Assembly: GCF_002939945.1 (NCBI RefSeq)
Contig: NZ_MDEB01000002.1
Span: 408,975 to 472,974 of the forward strand
Length of the DNA stretch: 64,000 nt
Reading direction: 5' to 3'
Source of the DNA: Xanthomonas arboricola pv. populi
GTDB taxonomy: Bacteria; Pseudomonadota; Gammaproteobacteria; Xanthomonadales; Xanthomonadaceae
The position numbers and the translations under genes are program-made. A model generated the notes under the pieces. That model made no database searches, was not told the DNA's origin, and worked only from the letters and a program-made list of their open reading frames with translations. The stretch's first letter is position 1; every line of letters begins with the position of its first letter. This document shows positions 53,928-62,033 of this stretch, piece by piece.

Positions 53928-54320
53928 TTACAGCGTATCTGCGATACGTTGTTGCAACGCATGCAGCGATTCTTTTCCCGACGCAGCCAGCGCACGCGAC
54001 GCATAGAGCAGGCGATCGGTGAGCTCGCAGTCCAGGCCAGGTTGGCCAGTCTCGCGGGCAGCCTCGCCGGCGTGCAGCATCTCCAACACGCCCTGCAGCC
54101 CGAGCAAGCAATGATCGATATGCGCGCATTTGAGGGCCAGGCCAAATTGCATCGGCAGATCGGACCAATGGAGGCCGTTGGTGGCTTCCGCACCACGTGA
54201 CTCGGACAGGCGACGGAAGAACACGTCCTCACGCTCATCACCATGATCGGCCATGGTATGGGCGGCCGGCTGCGAGGCGGTTGCGGTAGTGGCCGAATGG
54301 GCAGGATTGGTACGCGGCAT
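53928..54320 (-). CDS. Hypothetical soluble protein
   Basis: A 130-residue cytosolic protein without signal or membrane segment. The N-terminal 25 residues are Thr/Ala/His-rich (PRTNPAHSATTATASQPAAH) and probably disordered. The rest is helical (MQFGLALKCAHIDHCLLGLQ, then GVLEMLHAGEAARETGQPG) and ends SLHALQQRIADTL. I chose the ATG at 54320 because AGGAGAT lies six bases upstream. It is convergent with the DHA2 transporter gene. No family is recognised; base use is normal for the window. Confidence 0.7.
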   Translation of the reverse strand: MPRTNPAHSATTATASQPAAHTMADHGDEREDVFFRRLSESRGAEATNGLHWSDLPMQFGLALKCAHIDHCLLGLQGVLEMLHAGEAARETGQPGLDCELTDRLLYASRALAASGKESLHALQQRIADTL

Positions 54321-54741
54321 GAGGGATCTCCTTGGATAGTGGAGAGCATCGCCATCGTCGACCGGCGCTCGTGCGCCTTGGATTTCGGGCTTCCACACCC
54401 GTCTGCAGGATCTACTGCAACTAGGCGATACTCATCGGACTATTCGAGAGTGTCAAGAAGCATGGGATTGTTCACCTACTCGCGTGCGTTGTCTGACATG
54501 CCTCTGGCATGCAGACATGCTCACAGAAAGGCAGCACGCGTGTCGTAGCTGACCGGATGTGGACCACGCGTTTGGTCACACCCGGACGACGCATTGGACT
54601 CGCGATCGTACGGAGCAATTCCGCATGTAAACAAGGCGACCCTTGGGCCGCCTTGTGCATGGGCAGACAACTACGTAACTGCATCAGCTCAGCCAAGGTG
54701 ATGGCGAATCACTCGCTCCGCCATCACCTCGCTGCACACAG
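54321..54741. other. 421-base gap between the hypothetical gene and gdh 3' end
   Basis: Both flanking genes run on the minus strand. The gap holds the presumed promoter of the 130-residue gene and the gdh terminator region. Structures seen are CATGCC-TCT-GGCATG (54497-54511) and two hairpins near gdh (54697-54728 and a 6-bp AAGGCG/CGCCTT stem near 54632). No RNA gene or further protein gene was identified. Confidence 0.45.
54697..54728 (-). terminator. Hairpin downstream of gdh
   Basis: GGTGATGGCG (54697-54706) pairs perfectly with CGCCATCACC (54719-54728), a 10-bp stem with 12-base loop located 13 bases after the gdh stop on the minus strand. There is no long T-tract (CTTGGCTGAGC follows), so it may be a weak terminator or mRNA-stabilising structure. 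Confidence 0.5.
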
Positions 54742-57700
54742 TTACATCCCGTGCGCCGCCAACTGCCCCAACCGCTGCACCGCCACCGACACGGTCGGGT
54801 AGTCCAGCGTCTTCTGCTCGGCCACATCGGCCAGCATCGCCAGGGTGAAGCGCAGGCTGGAATCGTCGCGTGCCAGCCAGTTGGCCACCTTGTCCTCGGC
54901 ACTGCTGCCGGGCATGGTCAGCACCTGCGCCACCAGTGCGCGCTGATGCGCGGCCAGCTCGTCGCGCAGCACGCCACGTGCCACTGCATGCCAGCGGCCG
55001 TTGACCTCCAGTGCGTCGATCTGCTCGAACAACCACGGCAGGCGCAGCGCTTCGCCCAGGCGGAAATGCACCTTGGACACGTCCACCGGCTTGAGCTTGC
55101 GGGTGCGCGCGGTTTCGATGATGTCGAAGGCCGGTTCCAGATAACGCAACTCGCACAGCTGTTGCGCCAGTTGCGGCGGCAGGCCCTTTTCCTGCCATTC
55201 CTGCACGCTCGCTTCGTACTGCGGGCGCTGCGCATCCGACAGCACGCCGGAGGCGATACGGATGTCGTTGAACGGGCCGTGGTAACGCTCCACCGCCGCG
55301 GTGATGCCCGGCATCTGGCCCGGACGCAGCAGCAGCCAACGCACGAACGAGCGTTGCAGGCGCCAGATCACTTCCAGTGCATCGATCTGCACCGACTCGG
55401 GCACCTTGCCGTCCAGCGCGTCGATCTGCGTCCACAGCGCGCGCGCATCCAGGGTCTCGCGGCTGATGGTATAGGCCTTGGCGACCTCGCCGATGCTGCG
55501 GCCGGTGTCTTCCTGCATCCGCATCAGGAAGGTGGCGCCCATGCGGTTGATGGTGGTGTTGGTCACCGCAGTGGCGATGATCTCGCGCTTGAGGCGGTGA
55601 CGCTCCATCGCATCGGCGTACTTCTTCTGCAGCGGCTGCGGGAAGTAGCGCTGCAGTTCCTTGGACAGATACGGGTCTTCGGGGATATCCGATTCCAGCA
55701 GCTGCTGGAACGCCACCAGCTTGGAATACGACAACAGCACCGACAGCTCCGGACGCGAGAGGCCCTGCCCGCGTGCCTTGCGTGCGGACAGTTCGGCATC
55801 GGAGGGCAGGAACTCGATCTGGCGATCGAGTAGGCCCTGCAGTTCCAGCGTGCGGATGAAGTGCTGCTTGGAGCCCAGGCGCTTGACGCTCATCCGCTCC
55901 ATCAGGCTGATCGCCTGGTTCTGGCGGTAGTTGTCCCACAACACCAGGTCGGCCACTTCGTCGGTCATCGAGGCGAGCAGCGTATTGCGCGCGTCGTAGG
56001 TGAGCTTCTTGGCCTGCACCATGTCGTTGAGCAGGATCTTGATGTTCACCTCGTGATCGGAGGTGTCCACGCCGGCCGAGTTGTCGATGAAGTCGGTGTT
56101 GAGCAGCACGCCGGTCTGCGCGGCCTCGATGCGGCCGAGCTGGGTCAGGCCCAGGTTGCCGCCCTCGCCCACCACCTTGCAGCGCAACTCGCCGCCATTG
56201 ACGCGCAGGCCGTTGTTGGCGCGATCGCCCACATCGGCATGCGACTCGCTGGATGCCTTGACGTAGGTGCCGATGCCGCCGTTCCAGAACAGGTCCACCG
56301 GCGCCTTGAGGATGGCGTTCATCAGCTCGTTGGGCGAGAGCTGTTTGATGTTGGATTCCAACCCCAGGACCTCGCGCACCGGCGCGCTGATGTCGATGGA
56401 TTTGAGCGTGCGCGGATAGATCCCGCCACCGGCGCTGATCAGCCTGGCCTCGTAGTCGGCCCAGCTGGAACGCGGCAGCTTGAACAGGCGCTCGCGCTCG
56501 GCGAACGAGGCGGCGGCATCCGGATTGGGGTCCAGGAAGATATGCCGGTGATCGAACGCGGCCAGCAGACGGATATGCCGCGACAACAGCATGCCGTTGC
56601 CGAACACGTCGCCGGACATGTCGCCGATGCCGACCACGCTGAATTCCTGGCTCTGGCAATCGCGCCCCATCGCGCGGAAGTGTCGCCTGACCGACTCCCA
56701 GGCACCGCGCGCGGTGATGCCCATGCCCTTGTGGTCGTAGCCGACCGAACCGCCGGAAGCGAACGCATCGCCCAGCCAGAAGCCGTGGTCCAGCGCCAGC
56801 CCGTTGGCGATGTCGGAGAACGTGGCGGTGCCCTTGTCGGCCGCGACCACCAGGTACGGGTCGTCCAGATCATGGCGCACCACCTGCGGCGGCGGCACGA
56901 TCTTGCCGCCGACGATGTTGTCGGTGATGTCGAGCAGGCTCTGGATGAACAGCTTGTAGCAGGCGATGCCTTCGGCCTGGATCGCATCACGGTCGCCGCC
57001 CACCGGCGAGCGCTTGACGTAGAAACCGCCCTTGGCGCCGACCGGCACGATGACGGTGTTCTTGACCATCTGCGCCTTGACCAGGCCCAGCACCTCGGTG
57101 CGGAAATCCTCGCGCCGGTCCGACCAGCGCAGGCCGCCACGTGCCACCGCGCCGAAGCGCAGGTGCACGCCCTCGACACGTGGGCTGTAGACGAAGATCT
57201 CGCGGTACGGGCGCGGCTTGGGCAGGTCCGGCACGATCGAAGAATCCAGCTTGAAGCTGATGCAGTGGCCGTGCTTGCCGCGCTTGTCGGTCTGGTAATA
57301 GTTGGTGCGCAGCGTCGCGTCGATCACGCCGATGAAGCTGCGCAGGATGCGGTCCTCGTCCAGGCTGGACACGCGATCCATCAACTTCAGCAGCGTGGCG
57401 CGCGCGGCTTCCTGCTGCGCATCGCGGTCGCTGCCGCGCGCCTCAAGCACCGGCTCCAGGGCCTTGAGCGTGGTCTCGTCGCCACCGGCCAGCACCGACA
57501 GTTCCTCGCGCAGGCGTTCCTGCCCGGCAACGATCTGCGCCTTCGTCTCGCTGCCGGTGGCCGGATCGAAGCGCGCTTCGAACAGTTCCACCAGCAGGCG
57601 CGCCAGCAGCGGGTAACGGGTAAACGTCGCCTCGACATAGGCCTGCGAGAACGGCACCGCGGTCTGCAGCAGGTACTTGCAATAGCCGCGCAGCAGCGCG

Positions 57701-59751
57701 ACCTGCCGCCAGTGCAGGCCGGCGGCGAGGATCAGGCGGTTGAAGCCGTCGTTCTCGGCATCGCCGTTCCAGATCCGCTCGAAGGCTTCGCCGAAACCGG
57801 CGTCGGCATTGGCCGCATTGATCTTGCCGGAGGTCGATTCGACCTCGAAATCCTGGATGTAAACCGGCGTCTCGCCCACCTGCAGCCGGTACGGCCGCTC
57901 GGAGATCACGCGCAGGCCCATGTTCTCCATCATCGGCATCGCATCGGACAACGGAATGTCGTCGAGCTGGCGATACAGCTTCAGGCGCAGGCCATCGCCG
58001 GCGTCCAGCCGCATGCCGTCGTCGCGACGGATGTCCTGCAGGCTCAGATGCAGATCGTCCGGGCCGTTCAGTGCGGCCAGATGCTCGACGTCGGACACCG
58101 CCGATTCGATCGACGAGTCCTCGATATAGCCGGCCGGCAACGCACGCCCGAAGTTGGCGGCCAAGCGCAGGCCATTGACCTCGCCATGCCGCGCCACCAG
58201 CGCCTCGCGCAGGGCATCGCGCCAGTTGCGCAGCAGATGCGCCAGCCGCGACTCGAGTTCGGTGGTGTTGAATTCCAGCGCCTCGCCACTCTTGGGCCGC
58301 ACGATCAGGTGCAGCTGCGCCAGCGGCGACTCGCCCAGCACCACGCTGGAATCGATGTATTCGCCGTGCAGCGCCTCCTTGAGCAGGGCTTCGATGCGTA
58401 GCCGCACATCGGTGTTGAAGCGCTCACGCGGGATGTACACCAGCGCGGAAATGAAACGGCTGTACTTGTCGCGGCGCAGGAACATGCGGCTGCGCACGCG
58501 CTCCTGCAGGCCGAGAATGCCGATCGCAGTGCGATACAGCTCTTCCTCGTTGGACTGGAACAGCTCTTCGCGCGGCAGCGTCTCGAGAATGTGCCGCAGC
58601 GCCTTGCCGCTGTGGCTGCTCGGGGTCAGCCCGGACTTGCTCATCACGTATTCGTGGCGCTGCCGCACCAGCGGAATCTCCCACGGACGGCGGTTGTAGG
58701 CGCTGGAGGTAAACAGGCCCAGGAAGCGCTGCTCGCCGACGATGCGGCCCTTGGCGTCGAATTCCAGGATGCCGATGTAATCCATGTAGCCGACCCGATG
58801 CACGCGCGAGCGCGCATTGGTCTTGGTCAGGATCAACGCGTCCTTGAGCTTGGCCGCGGTGTTCAGGCCGTGCGCCGCCAGCGTGGTCACCGGGCGCGCC
58901 GGCGAGGTGTCGTGGCCGCGCATCAGGCCCAGGCCGGTTTCTTCCACCGGCGCCAGCACGTCCTGGCCGTCCTGCTTCTCCACGCGATATTCGCGATAGC
59001 CGAAGAAGGTGAAGTGGTCGGCCGCCGCCCAGCGCAGGAATTCCTGCGCCTCGTGGCGGCTGATGTCGTCCATCGGCAGGCGGCGGGTGGCCAGGTCGTC
59101 GGCCAGCATCACCATCTTTTCGCGCATCGACGCCCAGTCGTGCACGATCGCGCGGACTTCTGCCAGCACCTTGCGCACTGCCGCTTCCACCTTGGGCATG
59201 TCGTCGGCAGGCTGGCGGTCGATCTCCAGCACCATCAGCGATTCGCTCTTGCCCTCGCCCACCGCGGTCAGCTTGCCGGCCTTGTCGCGCGCGATGCGCA
59301 GCACCGGGTGGCCGAGCACGTGCACGCCGATGCCCAGGTCCGACAGCGTCATGCTCACCGAGTCCACCAGGAACGGCATGTCGTCGTTGACGATCTGCAG
59401 CAGCGTGTGCGGCGACTCGTAGCCGTGGCTCTTCAGGGTCGGGTTGAACACCCGCACATTGACCGTGCCGGCCTTGCGCGTGCGCGCAAACTCCAGCATG
59501 TCGGCCGCCAGGGCCGCCCACTGCTCGGGTGGGTGGTTGGGGAACTCGTCCTCTTCCATGCGCCGGTAGAAGTCGGCTGCAAACAGCTGCACCTCGGACT
59601 GGCGGGCAGCCGGGTAGCGCTTGCGCAACGCGGCAAAGACCGGCTCCAGGGTGACCGCCTGCGGCGCGGTGGCAAGCACGGGGACGGCATGGTCGGCGAC
59701 CGGCTTGACCGACGTCGTGGACGATTTCGAAGCAGCTTTCTTGGCTGTCAT
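54742..59751 (-). CDS. gdh: NAD-specific glutamate dehydrogenase, large type
   Basis: A 1669-residue NAD-dependent glutamate dehydrogenase of the large GDH180 type, which deaminates glutamate to 2-oxoglutarate. The N-terminal regulatory region (residues 1 to about 690) has ACT-like parts such as DDMPFLVDSVSMTLSDLGIG. The catalytic region includes LRFGAVARGGLRWSDRREDF, KAQMVKNTVIVPVGAKGGF, and SVGYDHKGMGITARGAWESV. The NAD-binding region continues with VGIGDMSGDVFGNGMLLSRH. A long C-terminal part follows. I chose the ATG at 59751 (MTAKKAASKSSTTSV), giving a usual length; longer readings to 60318 are spurious. It is divergent from tetR. Large GDHs are allosterically regulated. Confidence 0.95.
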   Translation of the reverse strand: MTAKKAASKSSTTSVKPVADHAVPVLATAPQAVTLEPVFAALRKRYPAARQSEVQLFAADFYRRMEEDEFPNHPPEQWAALAADMLEFARTRKAGTVNVRVFNPTLKSHGYESPHTLLQIVNDDMPFLVDSVSMTLSDLGIGVHVLGHPVLRIARDKAGKLTAVGEGKSESLMVLEIDRQPADDMPKVEAAVRKVLAEVRAIVHDWASMREKMVMLADDLATRRLPMDDISRHEAQEFLRWAAADHFTFFGYREYRVEKQDGQDVLAPVEETGLGLMRGHDTSPARPVTTLAAHGLNTAAKLKDALILTKTNARSRVHRVGYMDYIGILEFDAKGRIVGEQRFLGLFTSSAYNRRPWEIPLVRQRHEYVMSKSGLTPSSHSGKALRHILETLPREELFQSNEEELYRTAIGILGLQERVRSRMFLRRDKYSRFISALVYIPRERFNTDVRLRIEALLKEALHGEYIDSSVVLGESPLAQLHLIVRPKSGEALEFNTTELESRLAHLLRNWRDALREALVARHGEVNGLRLAANFGRALPAGYIEDSSIESAVSDVEHLAALNGPDDLHLSLQDIRRDDGMRLDAGDGLRLKLYRQLDDIPLSDAMPMMENMGLRVISERPYRLQVGETPVYIQDFEVESTSGKINAANADAGFGEAFERIWNGDAENDGFNRLILAAGLHWRQVALLRGYCKYLLQTAVPFSQAYVEATFTRYPLLARLLVELFEARFDPATGSETKAQIVAGQERLREELSVLAGGDETTLKALEPVLEARGSDRDAQQEAARATLLKLMDRVSSLDEDRILRSFIGVIDATLRTNYYQTDKRGKHGHCISFKLDSSIVPDLPKPRPYREIFVYSPRVEGVHLRFGAVARGGLRWSDRREDFRTEVLGLVKAQMVKNTVIVPVGAKGGFYVKRSPVGGDRDAIQAEGIACYKLFIQSLLDITDNIVGGKIVPPPQVVRHDLDDPYLVVAADKGTATFSDIANGLALDHGFWLGDAFASGGSVGYDHKGMGITARGAWESVRRHFRAMGRDCQSQEFSVVGIGDMSGDVFGNGMLLSRHIRLLAAFDHRHIFLDPNPDAAASFAERERLFKLPRSSWADYEARLISAGGGIYPRTLKSIDISAPVREVLGLESNIKQLSPNELMNAILKAPVDLFWNGGIGTYVKASSESHADVGDRANNGLRVNGGELRCKVVGEGGNLGLTQLGRIEAAQTGVLLNTDFIDNSAGVDTSDHEVNIKILLNDMVQAKKLTYDARNTLLASMTDEVADLVLWDNYRQNQAISLMERMSVKRLGSKQHFIRTLELQGLLDRQIEFLPSDAELSARKARGQGLSRPELSVLLSYSKLVAFQQLLESDIPEDPYLSKELQRYFPQPLQKKYADAMERHRLKREIIATAVTNTTINRMGATFLMRMQEDTGRSIGEVAKAYTISRETLDARALWTQIDALDGKVPESVQIDALEVIWRLQRSFVRWLLLRPGQMPGITAAVERYHGPFNDIRIASGVLSDAQRPQYEASVQEWQEKGLPPQLAQQLCELRYLEPAFDIIETARTRKLKPVDVSKVHFRLGEALRLPWLFEQIDALEVNGRWHAVARGVLRDELAAHQRALVAQVLTMPGSSAEDKVANWLARDDSSLRFTLAMLADVAEQKTLDYPTVSVAVQRLGQLAAHGM

Positions 59752-60022
59752 GAGAGCGCTGGGATGCTCGGTGGAAAACCTGAATTGTACCGGCGCCGGA
59801 TGAAGACGCCTTGCTGCATAGCGCAAATTCCTGGCCGGACGCCCACCCCCGGCGCGGCGCGAAAGCACTACCCGACTGTAATTCCTGCAGCGGCACCGGA
59901 TTGGCGCCTGCATGGCCACCCGCAGATCGCCACAACCGGCAAAGTCAGGCCCGGTGCTTGGGGCACAAGGCGTTGTACAGACAGAACTGCGACCGTCAAG
60001 CCTGTTTAAAAACTGAACTGGA

Positions 60023-60037
60023 CGGTATAGTCTACCG
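60023..60037. promoter_or_regulatory. Probable autoregulatory operator overlapping the tetR promoter
   Basis: CGGTATAGTCTACCG (60023-60037) contains inverted 5-bp arms (CGGTA/TACCG), with the -10 hexamer TATAGT at 60026-60031. The TetR ATG at 60040 lies two bases after the operator, so the transcript would be nearly leaderless. A dimeric TetR repressor bound here would block its own promoter. This is inferred from position, not shown. Confidence 0.55.
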
Positions 60038-60039
60038 CC

Positions 60040-60699
60040 ATGACCCCCCGTTCCCACCGTGCTGCCCGGCGCTCGGACTGCGACCGCCGCATCCATGCGG
60101 CTGTGCATACGCTGCTTGCCGAGCGCGGCATGCGGCTGAGCATGGACGCGGTGGCCGAGCGTGCCGGCTGTTCCAAACAGACGCTCTACAGTTACTACGG
60201 TTGTAAAGAAAACCTGTTGCGCGATGTGCTTCAGGACCATGTGCATCTGGCCACGGTGCCGCTGGGCACCGCCTCGGGCGAGTTGCGCGAGGATCTGCTG
60301 GCCTTCGCACTGGCCCACCTTGACCGCCTGAACCGCCCCGATGTGTTACAGACCTGCCGGTTGGTGGAAGCCGAATCGCATCGGTTCCCCGATCAGTCGC
60401 AGCAGATCTTCCAGGATGGGGTCGTGGGAATGCAGCAACGCCTGGCGCAGCGTTTCGAACAGGCGATGCAGGCCGGCCAGCTGCGCCATGACGATCCGCA
60501 CTGTATGGCCGAACTGCTGTTGAGCATGATCGTCGGTCTGGATTTCGACCGGCAACGCTTTCAGGTTCCCCATCGCGCCGGCCTCTCCGCCAGGCAGCAG
60601 TGGGCGCAGTTCGCTGTCGACACCTTCCTGCGCGCATTTGCCGCGGTCGCTGCCACGCCTTCGCTGTCCCCGCTTTCCTTTCTCACTTCAAGACCCTAA
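60040..60699 (+). CDS. TetR-family transcriptional regulator of the RND pump operon
   Basis: A 219-residue repressor. The N-terminal HTH is visible in IHAAVHTLLAERGMRLSMDA and VAERAGCSKQTLYSYYGCKE, which matches the TetR recognition helix pattern. The C-terminal ligand-binding domain (from about residue 70) includes LFA-like helices and RLVEAESHRFPDQSQQIFQD. It lies 14 bases upstream of the RND adaptor gene and on the same strand, so it is probably a local repressor cotranscribed with the pump. An inverted repeat covers its own promoter. The ligand is unknown. Confidence 0.9.
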   Translation: MTPRSHRAARRSDCDRRIHAAVHTLLAERGMRLSMDAVAERAGCSKQTLYSYYGCKENLLRDVLQDHVHLATVPLGTASGELREDLLAFALAHLDRLNRPDVLQTCRLVEAESHRFPDQSQQIFQDGVVGMQQRLAQRFEQAMQAGQLRHDDPHCMAELLLSMIVGLDFDRQRFQVPHRAGLSARQQWAQFAVDTFLRAFAAVAATPSLSPLSFLTSRP

Positions 60700-60713
60700 C
60701 GGAGTTCCTCCTG

Positions 60714-62021
60714 ATGATCGCCCCGCTCCGCACATTCGGCCTGGCCTGTGCCATCACCCTGGCGCTGGCTGCCTGCAGCAAGCCCGAACAACAGCAGGCG
60801 CCGCCGCCGCCGGAAGTGTCGGTGCTGGAAATGAAGCCGCAGACCCTGCCGCTGGAACGCGACCTGGTCGGCCGGCTGTCGGCATTCCGCTCGGCCGACG
60901 TGCGCGCACGTGTCGACGGCGTGCTGCTCAAGCGCCTGTACACCGAAGGCACCGACGTCAAGGAAGGCCAGCCGCTGTTCGAGATCGACCCGGCGCCGCT
61001 GAAGGCCACCCTGCTGCAGGCGCAAGGCCAGCTGGCCGCCGCCGAGGCGACCTACGCCAATGCCCAGGTCGCCGCCAAGCGCGCGCGCAGCCTGGCCCCG
61101 CAGCAGTACGTGTCGCGTGCCGACATCGACAACGCCGAAGCCACCGAGCGCTCCTCCAGCGCCAACGTGCAGCAGGCACGCGGCCAGGTCCAGTCCGCCC
61201 GCATCCAGCTCGGCTTCGCCAGCGTGACCTCGCCGATCACCGGCCGCGCCGGCATCCAGCGCGTGACCGAAGGTGCGCTGGTGGGCTCGGGTGAGGCGAC
61301 CCTGCTGACCACGGTCGACCAGATCGACCCGCTGTATGTGAACTTTGCGATGAGCAGCGAGGAACTCGCCGCCCTGCGCCAGGCCCAGAGCAGCGGCAAC
61401 GTGCAGCTCAGCGGCGATGGCAAGTCCACCATCAATGTGGAACTGGGCAACGGCACGCAGTACCCGCACCCGGGTACGCTGGATGTGTCGGCGGTGACGG
61501 TGGACCCGAGCACCGGTGCGGTGTCGCTGCGCGCGACCCTGCCCAATCCGGAACAGGCACTGCTGCCGGGCGCGTTCGTGACCTTCAAGGCCAGCCTTGG
61601 CCAGCGCAACAACGCCTACCTGGTGCCGCAGCAGGCCGTGCAGCGCGATGCCACCGGCGCCTATGCGCTGGTGCTGGGCAAGGATGGCAAGGTGGTGCGC
61701 AAGAATCTCACCGTCGATGGCCAGCAGAAGGGTCAGTGGATCGTCACCGGTGGCATGACGCCGGGCGATCAGGTGATCGTCGACGGCGTGCAGAAGGCCA
61801 AGGAAGGCCAGCCGGCCAAGGGCGTGCCGTGGGATCCGAACAAGCCGGCTCAGGGGGGGCAGCCGGGTGCAGCAGGCGCGGCTCCCGCCGCAGCCCATGG
61901 TGGCGATGCGCAGGCCGCACCGGCAGCCGACAAGGCCGATGCGGCGGCACCGGCGACGCAGGAACAGTCCAGGCCAGACGCTGCGGCGCAGCCGGCCGAC
62001 CCCCAGTCCAAGCAGCAGTGA
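60714..62021 (+). CDS. RND efflux periplasmic adaptor (AcrA/MexA family)
   Basis: A 435-residue lipoprotein adaptor (lipobox LALAACSK, Cys near residue 20). It has the lipoyl domain halves (LSAFRSADVRARVDGVLLKR; GFASVTSPITGRAGIQRVTE) flanking the alpha-hairpin (GQLAAAEATYANAQVAAKRA). The beta-barrel part follows, including PHPGTLDVSAVTVDPSTGAV, LPNPEQALLPGAFVTFKASL and the membrane-proximal segment ending GMTPGDQVIVDGVQKAKEGQ. From about residue 370 there is an unusually long Ala/Pro/Gln-rich tail. It precedes the RND pump by 12 bases. An outer-membrane factor is expected beyond the window. Confidence 0.93.
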   Translation: MIAPLRTFGLACAITLALAACSKPEQQQAPPPPEVSVLEMKPQTLPLERDLVGRLSAFRSADVRARVDGVLLKRLYTEGTDVKEGQPLFEIDPAPLKATLLQAQGQLAAAEATYANAQVAAKRARSLAPQQYVSRADIDNAEATERSSSANVQQARGQVQSARIQLGFASVTSPITGRAGIQRVTEGALVGSGEATLLTTVDQIDPLYVNFAMSSEELAALRQAQSSGNVQLSGDGKSTINVELGNGTQYPHPGTLDVSAVTVDPSTGAVSLRATLPNPEQALLPGAFVTFKASLGQRNNAYLVPQQAVQRDATGAYALVLGKDGKVVRKNLTVDGQQKGQWIVTGGMTPGDQVIVDGVQKAKEGQPAKGVPWDPNKPAQGGQPGAAGAAPAAAHGGDAQAAPAADKADAAAPATQEQSRPDAAAQPADPQSKQQ

Positions 62022-62033
62022 CGGAACCCGGAC

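Noticed and set aside
54632..54660. AAGGCG/CGCCTT stem as a second gdh terminator.
   Set aside because: The stem is only 6 bp with a long loop and lies over 80 bases past the stop, so it is not convincing on its own.
55861..58401. Long plus-strand open frame opposite the large glutamate dehydrogenase gene.
   Set aside because: The translation has no domain motifs, and the other strand encodes intact GDH motifs over the same bases.
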